NCBI GenBank assembly: GCA_947453525.1
Contig: CANGHD010000015.1
Coordinates: 1 to 37,501, forward strand
Length of the DNA: 37,501 bases
Direction: 5' to 3'
From: Paracoccaceae bacterium
GTDB taxonomy: Bacteria > Pseudomonadota > Alphaproteobacteria > Rhodobacterales > Rhodobacteraceae
In this document: positions 8,642 to 15,291 of the stretch, piece by piece
Layout of the letters: each line of letters begins with the position of its first letter
Position numbering within the stretch: the first letter of the stretch is position 1
Notes under the pieces: generated by a model
Database searches by the model: none
Told to the model about the DNA's origin: nothing
What the model saw: the letters and a program-made list of their open reading frames with translations, nothing else
Translations under genes and position numbers: made by a program

Positions 8642-9094
8642 ATGCGCCGCACCCTGCCCTTCCTCAACCTGTGTCTGCTGATCCTGTACCCGGTCGCGTG
8701 GTTCGCCCCGCTGCTGCGGGCGGCCATGTTGCCCATATTCGGGATGACCGAAATCTCGGTGGTGTCGGGCCTGCAATCCCTGTGGGACAGCGATCCGGGT
8801 CTGGCGCTGTTGGTCACCTTTCTCGCGGTCTTTGCGCCCTTCGCCAAGACGCTGGGGTTGGCGCTGGTGCAATTCGGCCTTCTGTCGCGCCGCACCCTGC
8901 CCGCGCTGCACCTTCTTGGGCGGCTGGCGATGGCGGATGTCTTTCTGGCTGCGCTTTACGTCGTGCTGGCCAAGGGCATCGGCCATGCCACGGTCGAGGT
9001 GGCCTGGGGACTTTGGCTGTTCACCGGCTGCATTCTGGCTTCAATGGTCCTGCCTGCGGCGGAAGCCAAGCTTGAACCGGGGCGGCTTTCATAG
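8642..9094 (+). CDS. Paraquat-inducible protein A (PqiA)-like membrane protein
   Basis: 150 residues with four predicted helices: LPFLNLCLLILYPVAWFAP, LALLVTFLAVFAPFAKTLGL, MADVFLAALYVVLAKGI and WGLWLFTGCILASMVL. The pattern of a first helix, then FAPFAKTLGLALVQ and the MADVFLAALYVV segment fits one PqiA domain (PqiA proteins often carry two). In the family, PqiA is the inner-membrane partner of MCE proteins in envelope maintenance. It sits 12 bp upstream of radA and probably shares its transcript. Confidence 0.75.
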   Translation: MRRTLPFLNLCLLILYPVAWFAPLLRAAMLPIFGMTEISVVSGLQSLWDSDPGLALLVTFLAVFAPFAKTLGLALVQFGLLSRRTLPALHLLGRLAMADVFLAALYVVLAKGIGHATVEVAWGLWLFTGCILASMVLPAAEAKLEPGRLS

Positions 9095-9106
9095 CATCAA
9101 GCGGGC

Positions 9107-10465
9107 ATGAGCAAACCCTCCCATACCTTCACCTGCACGGCCTGTGGCGCCAGCCACAAGAAGTGGAACGGCCAATGCGACGCCTGCATGGCATGGAACA
9201 CTTTGGTCGAGGAATCGCCGCTGTCGGCTGGCCCCAAGGGTCCGGTGGCAAAGGGGCGCACGATCCCCTTGACCGATCTGGCCACGCAGGCCGAGGCGCC
9301 GCCGCGTGCCGCCTCGGGCATGGCGGAACTGGACCGGGTGCTGGGCGGGGGCCTTGTCGCGGCCTCGGCCATTCTGGTGGGTGGTGATCCGGGCATTGGC
9401 AAGTCGACGCTTCTGTTGCAGGCGGTGGCGGCCTTTGCGCGGGCGGGCCTGAAGTGCATGTATGTCTCGGGCGAAGAGGCGGCCGCACAGGTGCAGATGC
9501 GGGCGCAGCGGCTGGGGCTGCAGGATGCCCATGTGCAACTGGGGGCGGAGACAAACCTGCGCGATATCCTGACCACGCTGGACCGCGAACGCCCCGCGCT
9601 GGCGGTGATCGATTCGATCCAGACCATGTGGCTGGATTCGATTGAATCTGCGCCGGGATCGGTCAGCCAGGTCCGTGCTGCAGCGCATGAACTTGTGACC
9701 TTTGCCAAGAAGCGCGGTGTGTCGATCATTCTGGTCGGCCATGTCACCAAGGATGGCCAGATCGCGGGCCCCCGCGTCGTCGAACACATGGTTGACACGG
9801 TGCTGTATTTCGAAGGCGAGCGCGGCCACCAGTTCCGCATCCTGCGCGCCGTGAAGAACCGCTTTGGTCCGGCCGACGAAATTGGCGTCTTCGAGATGAC
9901 CGGGGCCGGACTGGCCGAGGTTTCCAACCCCTCGGCCCTGTTCCTGTCGGACCGCGAGAAAGCCACGCCGGGCTCGGCGGTCTTCGCTGGTATCGAAGGC
10001 ACAAGGCCGGTTCTGACTGAGATTCAGGCCCTCGTCGCCCCGTCAACCCTGGGCACGCCACGACGCACGGTGGTGGGCATCGACGGCGGACGGCTTTCCA
10101 CGATCCTGGCGGTGCTGGAGGCGCGGGTCGGCATTTCTTTCGCCGGTCTTGACGTGTTCCTCAATGTGGCCGGGGGCTTGCGTGTCAATGAACCCGCCGC
10201 CGATCTGGCCATCGCCGGGGCCATCCTTTCCGCGCGTGAGGATGTGGCAATTCCGCCAGACATGGTGCTTTTCGGCGAGATCAGCCTGTCGGGCGCGCTG
10301 CGTCCGGTGGGTCAGACGGAAAACCGGTTGAAAGAAGCGTCAAAACTTGGTTTCACACAGGCCGTGGCACCCCGGTTGTCAAAGTACACACAGGCCAGCG
10401 GAATCATCTTGCGCGAGATGCCGGACCTGACGGCCTTCGTGGGCGAGATGTTTGGCGCTGGCTGA
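9107..10465 (+). CDS. radA: DNA repair protein RadA (Sms)
   Basis: 452 residues. N-terminal C4 zinc finger (C10, C13, C24, C27), RecA-like domain with Walker A GGDPGIGKST (K99), Walker B LAVIDSIQTMW, the RadA-specific KNRFG motif near residue 250, and a C-terminal Lon-protease-like domain (GIDGGRLSTILAVLEA, FLNVAGGLRVNEPAADLA, LFGEISLSGALRPV). RadA is a hexameric helicase that drives branch migration and processing of recombination intermediates. All motifs are intact. It is the centre of a same-strand run PqiA-radA-cvpA-purF. Confidence 0.97.
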   Translation: MSKPSHTFTCTACGASHKKWNGQCDACMAWNTLVEESPLSAGPKGPVAKGRTIPLTDLATQAEAPPRAASGMAELDRVLGGGLVAASAILVGGDPGIGKSTLLLQAVAAFARAGLKCMYVSGEEAAAQVQMRAQRLGLQDAHVQLGAETNLRDILTTLDRERPALAVIDSIQTMWLDSIESAPGSVSQVRAAAHELVTFAKKRGVSIILVGHVTKDGQIAGPRVVEHMVDTVLYFEGERGHQFRILRAVKNRFGPADEIGVFEMTGAGLAEVSNPSALFLSDREKATPGSAVFAGIEGTRPVLTEIQALVAPSTLGTPRRTVVGIDGGRLSTILAVLEARVGISFAGLDVFLNVAGGLRVNEPAADLAIAGAILSAREDVAIPPDMVLFGEISLSGALRPVGQTENRLKEASKLGFTQAVAPRLSKYTQASGIILREMPDLTAFVGEMFGAG

Positions 10466-10499
10466 AGAATGGGCGCAAGCGAAGGCGCAGGAGAGAAGA

Positions 10500-11102
10500 A
10501 TGAACGGTTTTACCCTCGTGGATGGCGTTGTCGCCGGTGTCATCGTCCTGTCAGCCGTCCTCGCCTATTCGCGGGGCTTGGTGCGCGAGGTGCTGGCGAT
10601 TGCCGGCTGGGTCGGTGCTGCGGTGCTGGCCTATCTGTTCGCGGGTGCGGCGCAACCTCTGGTCAAGGAAATCCCGGTGATCAACAAGGTCATCGGCGAC
10701 AATTGCGAATTGTCGATCATCACCGCCTTCGCGCTTGTCTTCGCCATCGGCCTGATCATCGCGTCGCTGTTCACGCCGCTGTTCGCTTCGGTCGTGCAGC
10801 GGTCGTTCCTTGGCGGGGTCGATCAGGGGCTTGGTTTCCTGTTCGGCGCTGTTCGCGGCATTGCGCTGGTCGCTGCGGCCTTCCTGATCTATGACATGGC
10901 ACACCAGTCGATCGACATGATCGACAAATCCCGCTCGGCCAAGGTCTATGCGGGCTTCAAAGGTGGCATCGAGGGTGCCATGCCGGACAATCTTTTGAAC
11001 CAGATCGTCGAACGCTATAACGGCTTGACCGCAATATGCGCCGCTGCGGCGACGGGCAAGGCCCCGGCCACCACGACGCCGGCCCCCGCAACGGGCAATT
11101 GA
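10500..11102 (+). CDS. cvpA: CvpA family membrane protein
   Basis: 200 residues from ATG 10500, which has GGAGAG just upstream; an in-frame upstream extension into radA lacks a site. Four hydrophobic segments, starting VDGVVAGVIVLSAVLAYSRG, then LAIAGWVGAAVLAYLF, IITAFALVFAIGLIIAS and IALVAAAFLIYDM. The conserved YSRGLVREVLAI segment is typical of CvpA. The C-terminus is Ala/Thr/Pro-rich. cvpA is often found next to purF, as here; its role in envelope homeostasis and colicin V production is known only phenotypically in enterobacteria. Confidence 0.92.
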   Translation: MNGFTLVDGVVAGVIVLSAVLAYSRGLVREVLAIAGWVGAAVLAYLFAGAAQPLVKEIPVINKVIGDNCELSIITAFALVFAIGLIIASLFTPLFASVVQRSFLGGVDQGLGFLFGAVRGIALVAAAFLIYDMAHQSIDMIDKSRSAKVYAGFKGGIEGAMPDNLLNQIVERYNGLTAICAAAATGKAPATTTPAPATGN

Positions 11103-11105
11103 TCA

Positions 11106-11124
11106 CCGCAACGCCGCGTTGCGG
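11106..11124 (+). other. Hairpin between cvpA and purF
   Basis: A perfect 8-bp stem (CCGCAACG at 11106-11113 with CGTTGCGG at 11117-11124) with a CCG loop, 3 bp after the cvpA stop. There is no T-run, so it may only attenuate or stabilise the transcript between cvpA and purF. Confidence 0.4.
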
Positions 11125-11204
11125 CAAACGCGGTCGTTCCGGGGGTGACTTCCCCGCGTCGAAGTCCTAAACCACCCGCAGATTCACCCGGACCCGGAGG
11201 AACC

Positions 11205-12668
11205 ATGCAGTCCCATTACGCGCACCCTTTCGATGATGACAAGCTGAAAGAGGAGTGTGGCGTTTTCGGCGTGATCGGCGTGGCAGATGCCTCGAACTTC
11301 GTAGCACTTGGCCTGCATGCCCTGCAGCATCGTGGCCAGGAGGCGGGTGGCATCGTCAGCTATGATCCGAACTCCGGCTTCAACTCAGCCCGCCGCTTCG
11401 GCTATGTCCGCGACAATTTCACAAGGCCCGAGGTGATGGACACCCTGCCTGGTGCCCTGGCCATCGGCCATGTCCGCTATTCCACCGCAGGCTCCAAGGG
11501 GGCCACCGCGATCCGCGACGTGCAGCCCTTCTTCGGCGAATTCTCGATGGGCGGGGCCGCCATCGCCCACAATGGCAACTTGACCAATGCCGCGGCCCTG
11601 CGCAAGGAACTGATCGAGCGCGGCTCGATCTTCCAGTCGTCGTCGGATTCCGAGTGCATCATCCACCTGATGGCCCGCTCGATCCAGAAAACCATCCCGG
11701 AGCGGATGAAAGACGCACTGCGCCGGGTTGAAGGGGCATTTTCCGTCGTCGCCATGACCCGCACCAAGCTGATCGGCGTGCGCGACCCGTTGGGCGTGCG
11801 GCCCTTGGTTCTGGGCCGGATCAGCGACAGTTCCTGGGCCTTGGCTTCGGAAACCTGCGCGCTGGACATCATCGGCGCGGAATTCGTGCGCGAGATCGAG
11901 CCGGGCGAGATGGTGGTGATCGAGGATGGCAAGATCACCTCGACCCGTCCCTTCGGCGCGCCGGCCTCGCGGTTCTGCATCTTCGAACATGTCTATTTCA
12001 GCCGCCCCGATTCGATCCTTGGCGGCCGGTCGGTTTATGAAACCCGCCGCCAGATCGGCGTTGAACTGGCCCGCGAAGCGCCCGTTGATGCCGACCTTGT
12101 CTGTCCGGTGCCGGATTCCGGGACCCCTGCGGCGATCGGCTACAGTCAGGAATCGGGCATCCCCTATGCCATGGGGATCATCCGCAACCAGTACATGGGC
12201 CGGACCTTCATCGAACCCACCGAATCCATCCGCAACATGGGCGTGCGCCTGAAGCTCAACGTCAACCGCGCGCTCATCAAGGGCAAGCGGGTGATCTTGG
12301 TCGACGACTCGGTGGTGCGCGGCACGACCAGCCGCAAGATCAAGGACATGATCCTTGAGGCGGGTGCGGCCGAAGTTCACTTCCGCATCGCAAGTCCCCC
12401 GACCGCATGGCCGTGCTTTTATGGAGTGGACACTCCGGAGCGGTCCAAGCTCTTGGCCGCCACCATGTCGGAAGACGAGATGCGCGACTGGATCGGGGTG
12501 GACAGTCTGAAGTTTGTCTCCCTCGACGGCCTCTACCGCGCAGCGGGCGAGGTGGCGGGCCGCAACCCCAAGGCCCCCAAGTTCTGCGACGCCTGCTTTT
12601 CGGGCGATTACCCCATCGTGCCCTCGGACAAGATCGAAGAGGGATTCGAGATGAAGGCGGCGGAGTGA
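11205..12668 (+). CDS. purF: Amidophosphoribosyltransferase
   Basis: 487 residues. First committed step of purine synthesis: PRPP plus glutamine to phosphoribosylamine. Start ATG 11205 follows GGAGG at 11196-11200; an upstream GTG at 11145 has no such site. A 17-residue propeptide precedes the catalytic C18 (EECGVFG). The glutamine amidotransferase domain (RYSTAGSKG, AHNGNLTN) is followed by the PRPP motif VILVDDSVVRGTTSRK. Cysteines in FCIFEHVYFSRPD, PCFYGVD and CDACFSGDYP match the four 4Fe-4S ligands of the Bacillus-type enzyme, so an oxygen-sensitive cluster is likely. The stop overlaps the start of the next, broken gene by 4 bp. Confidence 0.97.
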   Translation: MQSHYAHPFDDDKLKEECGVFGVIGVADASNFVALGLHALQHRGQEAGGIVSYDPNSGFNSARRFGYVRDNFTRPEVMDTLPGALAIGHVRYSTAGSKGATAIRDVQPFFGEFSMGGAAIAHNGNLTNAAALRKELIERGSIFQSSSDSECIIHLMARSIQKTIPERMKDALRRVEGAFSVVAMTRTKLIGVRDPLGVRPLVLGRISDSSWALASETCALDIIGAEFVREIEPGEMVVIEDGKITSTRPFGAPASRFCIFEHVYFSRPDSILGGRSVYETRRQIGVELAREAPVDADLVCPVPDSGTPAAIGYSQESGIPYAMGIIRNQYMGRTFIEPTESIRNMGVRLKLNVNRALIKGKRVILVDDSVVRGTTSRKIKDMILEAGAAEVHFRIASPPTAWPCFYGVDTPERSKLLAATMSEDEMRDWIGVDSLKFVSLDGLYRAAGEVAGRNPKAPKFCDACFSGDYPIVPSDKIEEGFEMKAAE

Positions 12669-13030
12669 GCGCAGAGGTAGACCTCTACCTCTCCACCCTG
12701 CCCTCGCCGCAGCGCGCGGCGCTGCAAGCCTTGCGTGCGATCGTCACGACCCGCCTGCCCGACCGTCTTGACGTGATCAGCGATGCGATGCCCGGCTTTC
12801 GCCAGCCGGGGCCGAAGGGACGCAGGGTCGCTGGCTATGGGGCGTTCTAGGCCAACTGCGGCTTCTATCCGCATTCTGGCAGCATCATCATGCAATTTGC
12901 GCAAGCGACGGCGGGCTATGCGACGTCAAAGGGCGGCATCCTGTTCACCCGAGATCATCCGTTGCCCGAAGCCCTTGTGCCAAAGCTGGTCGAAGCGCGG
13001 CTGGCCGAGATTGCCGCAACCGGACGCTGA
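12665..13030 (+). pseudogene. DUF1801 (YdhG-like) gene interrupted by an in-frame TAG
   Basis: A GTG start overlapping the purF stop (GTGA) opens a frame reading EVDLYLSTLPSPQRAALQAL, RLDVISDAMPGFRQPG and AGYGAF, then TAG at 12848-12850. Without any frame change the same frame continues ANCGFYPHSGSIIMQFAQA, LFTRDHPLPEALVPKLVEA and RLAEIAATGR to TGA at 13030. The two halves together (121 residues plus the stop position) cover a DUF1801 domain, whose consensus around this point resembles gfaaFKnH.gfYPhSgs. A single substitution such as AAG (Lys) to TAG would explain it. Codon use on both sides is like the neighbours, so decay appears recent, or there is readthrough or a sequencing error. Function of the family is poorly defined. 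Confidence 0.85.
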
Positions 13031-13040
13031 CACAAGTCCA

Positions 13041-13073
13041 GAGATCCCTGCCAGAAATATTCTCCGAAGGTCT
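13041..13073 (-). repeat. Intergenic 3'-end repeat, copy 2 (degenerate)
   Basis: On the minus strand this reads CTTCGGAGAATATTTCTGG followed by CAGGGATCTCTGG, matching the GGAGTATTTCC core of the copy at 19679 in position and spacing. It lies just after the DUF1801 pseudogene. Weak match. Confidence 0.35.
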
Positions 13074-13158
13074 TGGGATCTCCCGGCCTCTGGCCAACCC
13101 CTTGCCTAAGCCCTGCCACTCGCATATCCCCGCCGCGATCCTCAGGAAGGCAACAGCC

Positions 13159-13827
13159 ATGACCCAGAACATTGCCCTCGTCACCGGAGCCTCGCGTGGG
13201 CTGGGGGCGGCCCTGGCCGAACAACTGGCCGCACGCGGCTGGCATGTGGTGGCGGTGGCGCGCACCGTCGGCGGGCTTGAGGAGCTGGATGACCGCGTGA
13301 AGGCACTGGGTCTGCCGGGGGCCGGAGGACTGACGCTGGCACCGATGGACGTGACCAACGACGATGCCATGCGGCACCTGTGCCTCTCGATCTATGAACG
13401 CTGGGGGCACCTGAACCTATGGGCTCATGCGGCGATCCACGCCACGCCCTTGACCCCGGCGGCGTCACTGGCCACCAAGGATTGGGACAAGGCGCTGGCC
13501 ACCAACATCCGCGCCACCGGGCAACTGATCCCCATGGTCGAACCCCTGCTGCGCGAGGGAGAGGGCACCGCCGTCTTTTTCGACGACCCCCGCGCTGGCC
13601 AGAAGTTCTTCGGGGCCTATGGCGCCTCCAAAGCGGCCCAGATCTCGCTCGCCGCCAGCTGGCAGGCCGAGACGCAGCGCATCGGCCCGCGTGTGGTCAT
13701 CACCACACCACAGCCCATGCCCACCGCCACCCGCGCCCGCTTCTTCCCCGGCGAGGACCGCAGCCCCCTCGTCACCGCGCGCGCCGAGGCCCAGCGTATT
13801 CTCGACGATCTTCTGTCCGCGCCGTGA
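13159..13827 (+). CDS. Short-chain dehydrogenase/reductase (SDR) family protein
   Basis: 222 residues from ATG 13159, with AGGAAGG about 10 nt upstream. Nucleotide-binding motif TGASRGLGAAL at about residues 10-20, a weak NAG-like segment AHAAIH, LATNIRATG, and the YxxxK pair Y154/K158 in YGASKAA. The usual catalytic Ser about 13 residues before the Tyr is replaced: the stretch reads AVFFDDPRAGQKFF, with Asp at 142-143. The overall pattern resembles YciK-type SDRs. Substrate unknown; catalytic competence is uncertain because of the missing Ser. It stands alone and converges with the lyxose isomerase-like gene. Confidence 0.85.
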   Translation: MTQNIALVTGASRGLGAALAEQLAARGWHVVAVARTVGGLEELDDRVKALGLPGAGGLTLAPMDVTNDDAMRHLCLSIYERWGHLNLWAHAAIHATPLTPAASLATKDWDKALATNIRATGQLIPMVEPLLREGEGTAVFFDDPRAGQKFFGAYGASKAAQISLAASWQAETQRIGPRVVITTPQPMPTATRARFFPGEDRSPLVTARAEAQRILDDLLSAP

Positions 13828-13838
13828 TGCCGCCGCCG

Positions 13839-13874
13839 GAGCCTCCTGCGGGGATATTTGCGCCAGGATGGAAC
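13839..13874 (+). repeat. Intergenic 3'-end repeat, copy 3
   Basis: CCTCCTGCGGGGATATTTG followed by CGCCAGGATGGAA matches the TATTT-core repeat. It faces copy 4 across a terminator hairpin, in the spacer between convergent genes. Confidence 0.6.
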
Positions 13875-13875
13875 C

Positions 13876-13907
13876 GCAAAGGGGCACCTTTTTCGGCGCC
13901 CCTTTCA
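13876..13907. terminator. Bidirectional terminator between convergent genes
   Basis: A perfect 8-bp stem AAAGGGGC (13878-13885) with GCCCCTTT (13898-13905) around a T-rich loop. The A-rich and T-rich ends of the stem would serve both the SDR gene (+) and the lyxose isomerase-like gene (-). It lies exactly between two facing copies of the intergenic repeat. Confidence 0.65.
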
Positions 13908-13962
13908 TACTTGTCCAAATATCCTGGGGTGAGGCCCCCTTGGGCCGAGGGGTGAAACCCCT
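13906..13962 (-). repeat. Intergenic 3'-end repeat, copy 4
   Basis: On the minus strand it reads GGGGTTTCACCCC, then GGATATTTGGACAAGTATGAAAG. That last block matches the copy after mnmA (37404) at 22 of 23 positions. Confidence 0.7.
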
Positions 13963-13975
13963 GCTTCTTTGGGCG

Positions 13976-14662
13976 CTACTTCAGCCAAGCCTCATAGTCG
14001 CTGACCAAAAGATGCGTGGGTTCCACGTCTTCCTCGATCTGGGCGAAGCGGCCGATCGGTTCGCGGAAGACGTTGTCAGTGACGTCGTCGTTGACGGTGG
14101 ACACCTCGCCGATCAGCACATCGCCACCCTCGCCCCAGAAGGCGTGCCAATCGCCCGGCATCAGGGTGACGCTTTCACCGGGCGCGAGGCGCAGCTTCTG
14201 GCCCGGCGTATAGGGCACGTCGATCCCGTCACAGCGCACCATGCCGCCGTGCTTGTCCGAGCAGTTGCCTTCCGGGTCAGACCCGGTCAGTTCCACGATC
14301 AGCGTCGCACCGCCGCGGTTGATGATGTCTTCGGCCTTGATAACATGGGTGTGCATCGGCGAGAGCTGGTCTTGGCGCGAGATCAGCAGTTTTTCGGCGT
14401 AGCACATCCCCCCACCGCGCTGCAGATCGGCCAATGAGCCGTTGCGCAGGGTGAAGAGGAACAGGCCCATCTGATCATAGCGGCCCTGACCGTAGTCGGT
14501 GATGTCCCAACCGCAGCGGCCTTCGATCACGCGGGCGGCGCGCGGCGCGTTGGCCTTGAACTCGGTGGGCGACCAGTTGGCGAAGGGCGGCAGCACGAAG
14601 CCGTAATGGCGGATCATCTCATCCGCAGCAGCCATGATCTCGTTGACGCGCGAGCGTTTCAT
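13976..14662 (-). CDS. D-lyxose isomerase-like cupin protein
   Basis: 228 residues, the usual length of D-lyxose isomerase (DUF1498/YdaE family). It has the double-stranded beta-helix metal site: H104 and H106 in SPMHTHVIKAEDI with E111, then H173 in PGDWHAFWGEGGD, then IGEVSTVNDD. Family enzymes interconvert D-lyxose and D-xylulose, or D-mannose and D-fructose, with Mn2+. Other conserved pieces are GYGQGRYDQ-like TDYGQGRYDQMG and GGGMCYAEKLL. No sugar transporter or kinase is adjacent, so its pathway is not shown by context. The stop lies just beyond the facing repeats. Confidence 0.85.
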   Translation of the reverse strand: MKRSRVNEIMAAADEMIRHYGFVLPPFANWSPTEFKANAPRAARVIEGRCGWDITDYGQGRYDQMGLFLFTLRNGSLADLQRGGGMCYAEKLLISRQDQLSPMHTHVIKAEDIINRGGATLIVELTGSDPEGNCSDKHGGMVRCDGIDVPYTPGQKLRLAPGESVTLMPGDWHAFWGEGGDVLIGEVSTVNDDVTDNVFREPIGRFAQIEEDVEPTHLLVSDYEAWLK

Positions 14663-14714
14663 TGCGGTTCCTCCCTGGGCCGGTCTGGACCGGACTATAG
14701 CGATTGCCTCCGCC

Positions 14715-15266
14715 TCAACAACCGCTTTTCAGCGCGACCTGCCAGGCAGTCAGCCCGGCCTCGAGGCCGGGCCAGTCGGTGTAGTCCATATCGCCCCCGG
14801 CACCCAAGGCTTTGCCCTTCGACGCGGCGATCCGGCGCATCATACAGGCCTTGAAGAAATCATATTCTTTGAAGTGCAGGGCCCCCGCCACCTGCCGGAT
14901 CTGGCCGGGCCGCCAGAGCGTCTCAGTCACGAACTGCGCCACGCAATCCTCCAGACCCTTGCGGCCCGCGTCATCGTCTCCAACTGCGGACAGAGAGACG
15001 GGCAGGAACAGGCTGGGCCTGGCCGTCAGCGCCGCGCCATTGGCCTTGGCAAAGCCGATCAGCGCCTTCTGAAAATGCCCCATATGCAACGAGGCCGCGA
15101 GGATCACTCCGTCAAACCGGGCGAGATTGAGGCCTTCGGCATCCTCGGCGTTCAGAAGTTCGACCGAGGCACCAAGGCCGGTCCGATGGTCGGCGGCAAA
15201 GCGGGCGATCTTGCGGGTCTGCCCTTCGGTGGTGGCAAAGGCGATCAGGATGCCTATGGAGGGCAA
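14715..15266 (-). CDS. Flavodoxin-domain protein, HemG (protoporphyrinogen oxidase)-like
   Basis: 183 residues. The N-terminus IGILIAFATTEGQTRKIA is a flavodoxin FMN-binding loop (TTEGQT), followed by FDGVILAASLHMGHFQ and FLPVSLSAVGDD, as in HemG-type proteins. C-terminal HFKEYDFFKACMMRRIAASKG also matches the HemG/flavodoxin subgroup. HemG oxidises protoporphyrinogen IX using quinone in some bacteria; whether this protein does so here is inference, as no heme gene is near. The only in-frame start is TTG at 15264-15266 with no clear Shine-Dalgarno, 25 bp after the RTX gene stop, so it may depend on translation of that gene. Confidence 0.78.
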   Translation of the reverse strand: MPSIGILIAFATTEGQTRKIARFAADHRTGLGASVELLNAEDAEGLNLARFDGVILAASLHMGHFQKALIGFAKANGAALTARPSLFLPVSLSAVGDDDAGRKGLEDCVAQFVTETLWRPGQIRQVAGALHFKEYDFFKACMMRRIAASKGKALGAGGDMDYTDWPGLEAGLTAWQVALKSGC

Positions 15267-15291
15267 GGGGTCTGGCTTGGGTTCCGCCCGT

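Noticed and set aside
11145-11204. GTG start 20 codons upstream for PurF
   Set aside because: It has no ribosome site and would add residues before the propeptide; ATG 11205 follows GGAGG at the right distance.
12848-12850. Pyrrolysine or programmed recoding at the in-frame TAG
   Set aside because: No downstream recoding structure is evident, DUF1801 is not a methylamine methyltransferase, and Rhodobacterales normally lack pyrrolysine; point mutation is simpler.
13159-13827. Region as a horizontally acquired SDR/RTX/lyxose isomerase island
   Set aside because: No change in base composition, no flanking tRNA, repeat or integrase to support an island; presence of non-core functions alone is not enough.
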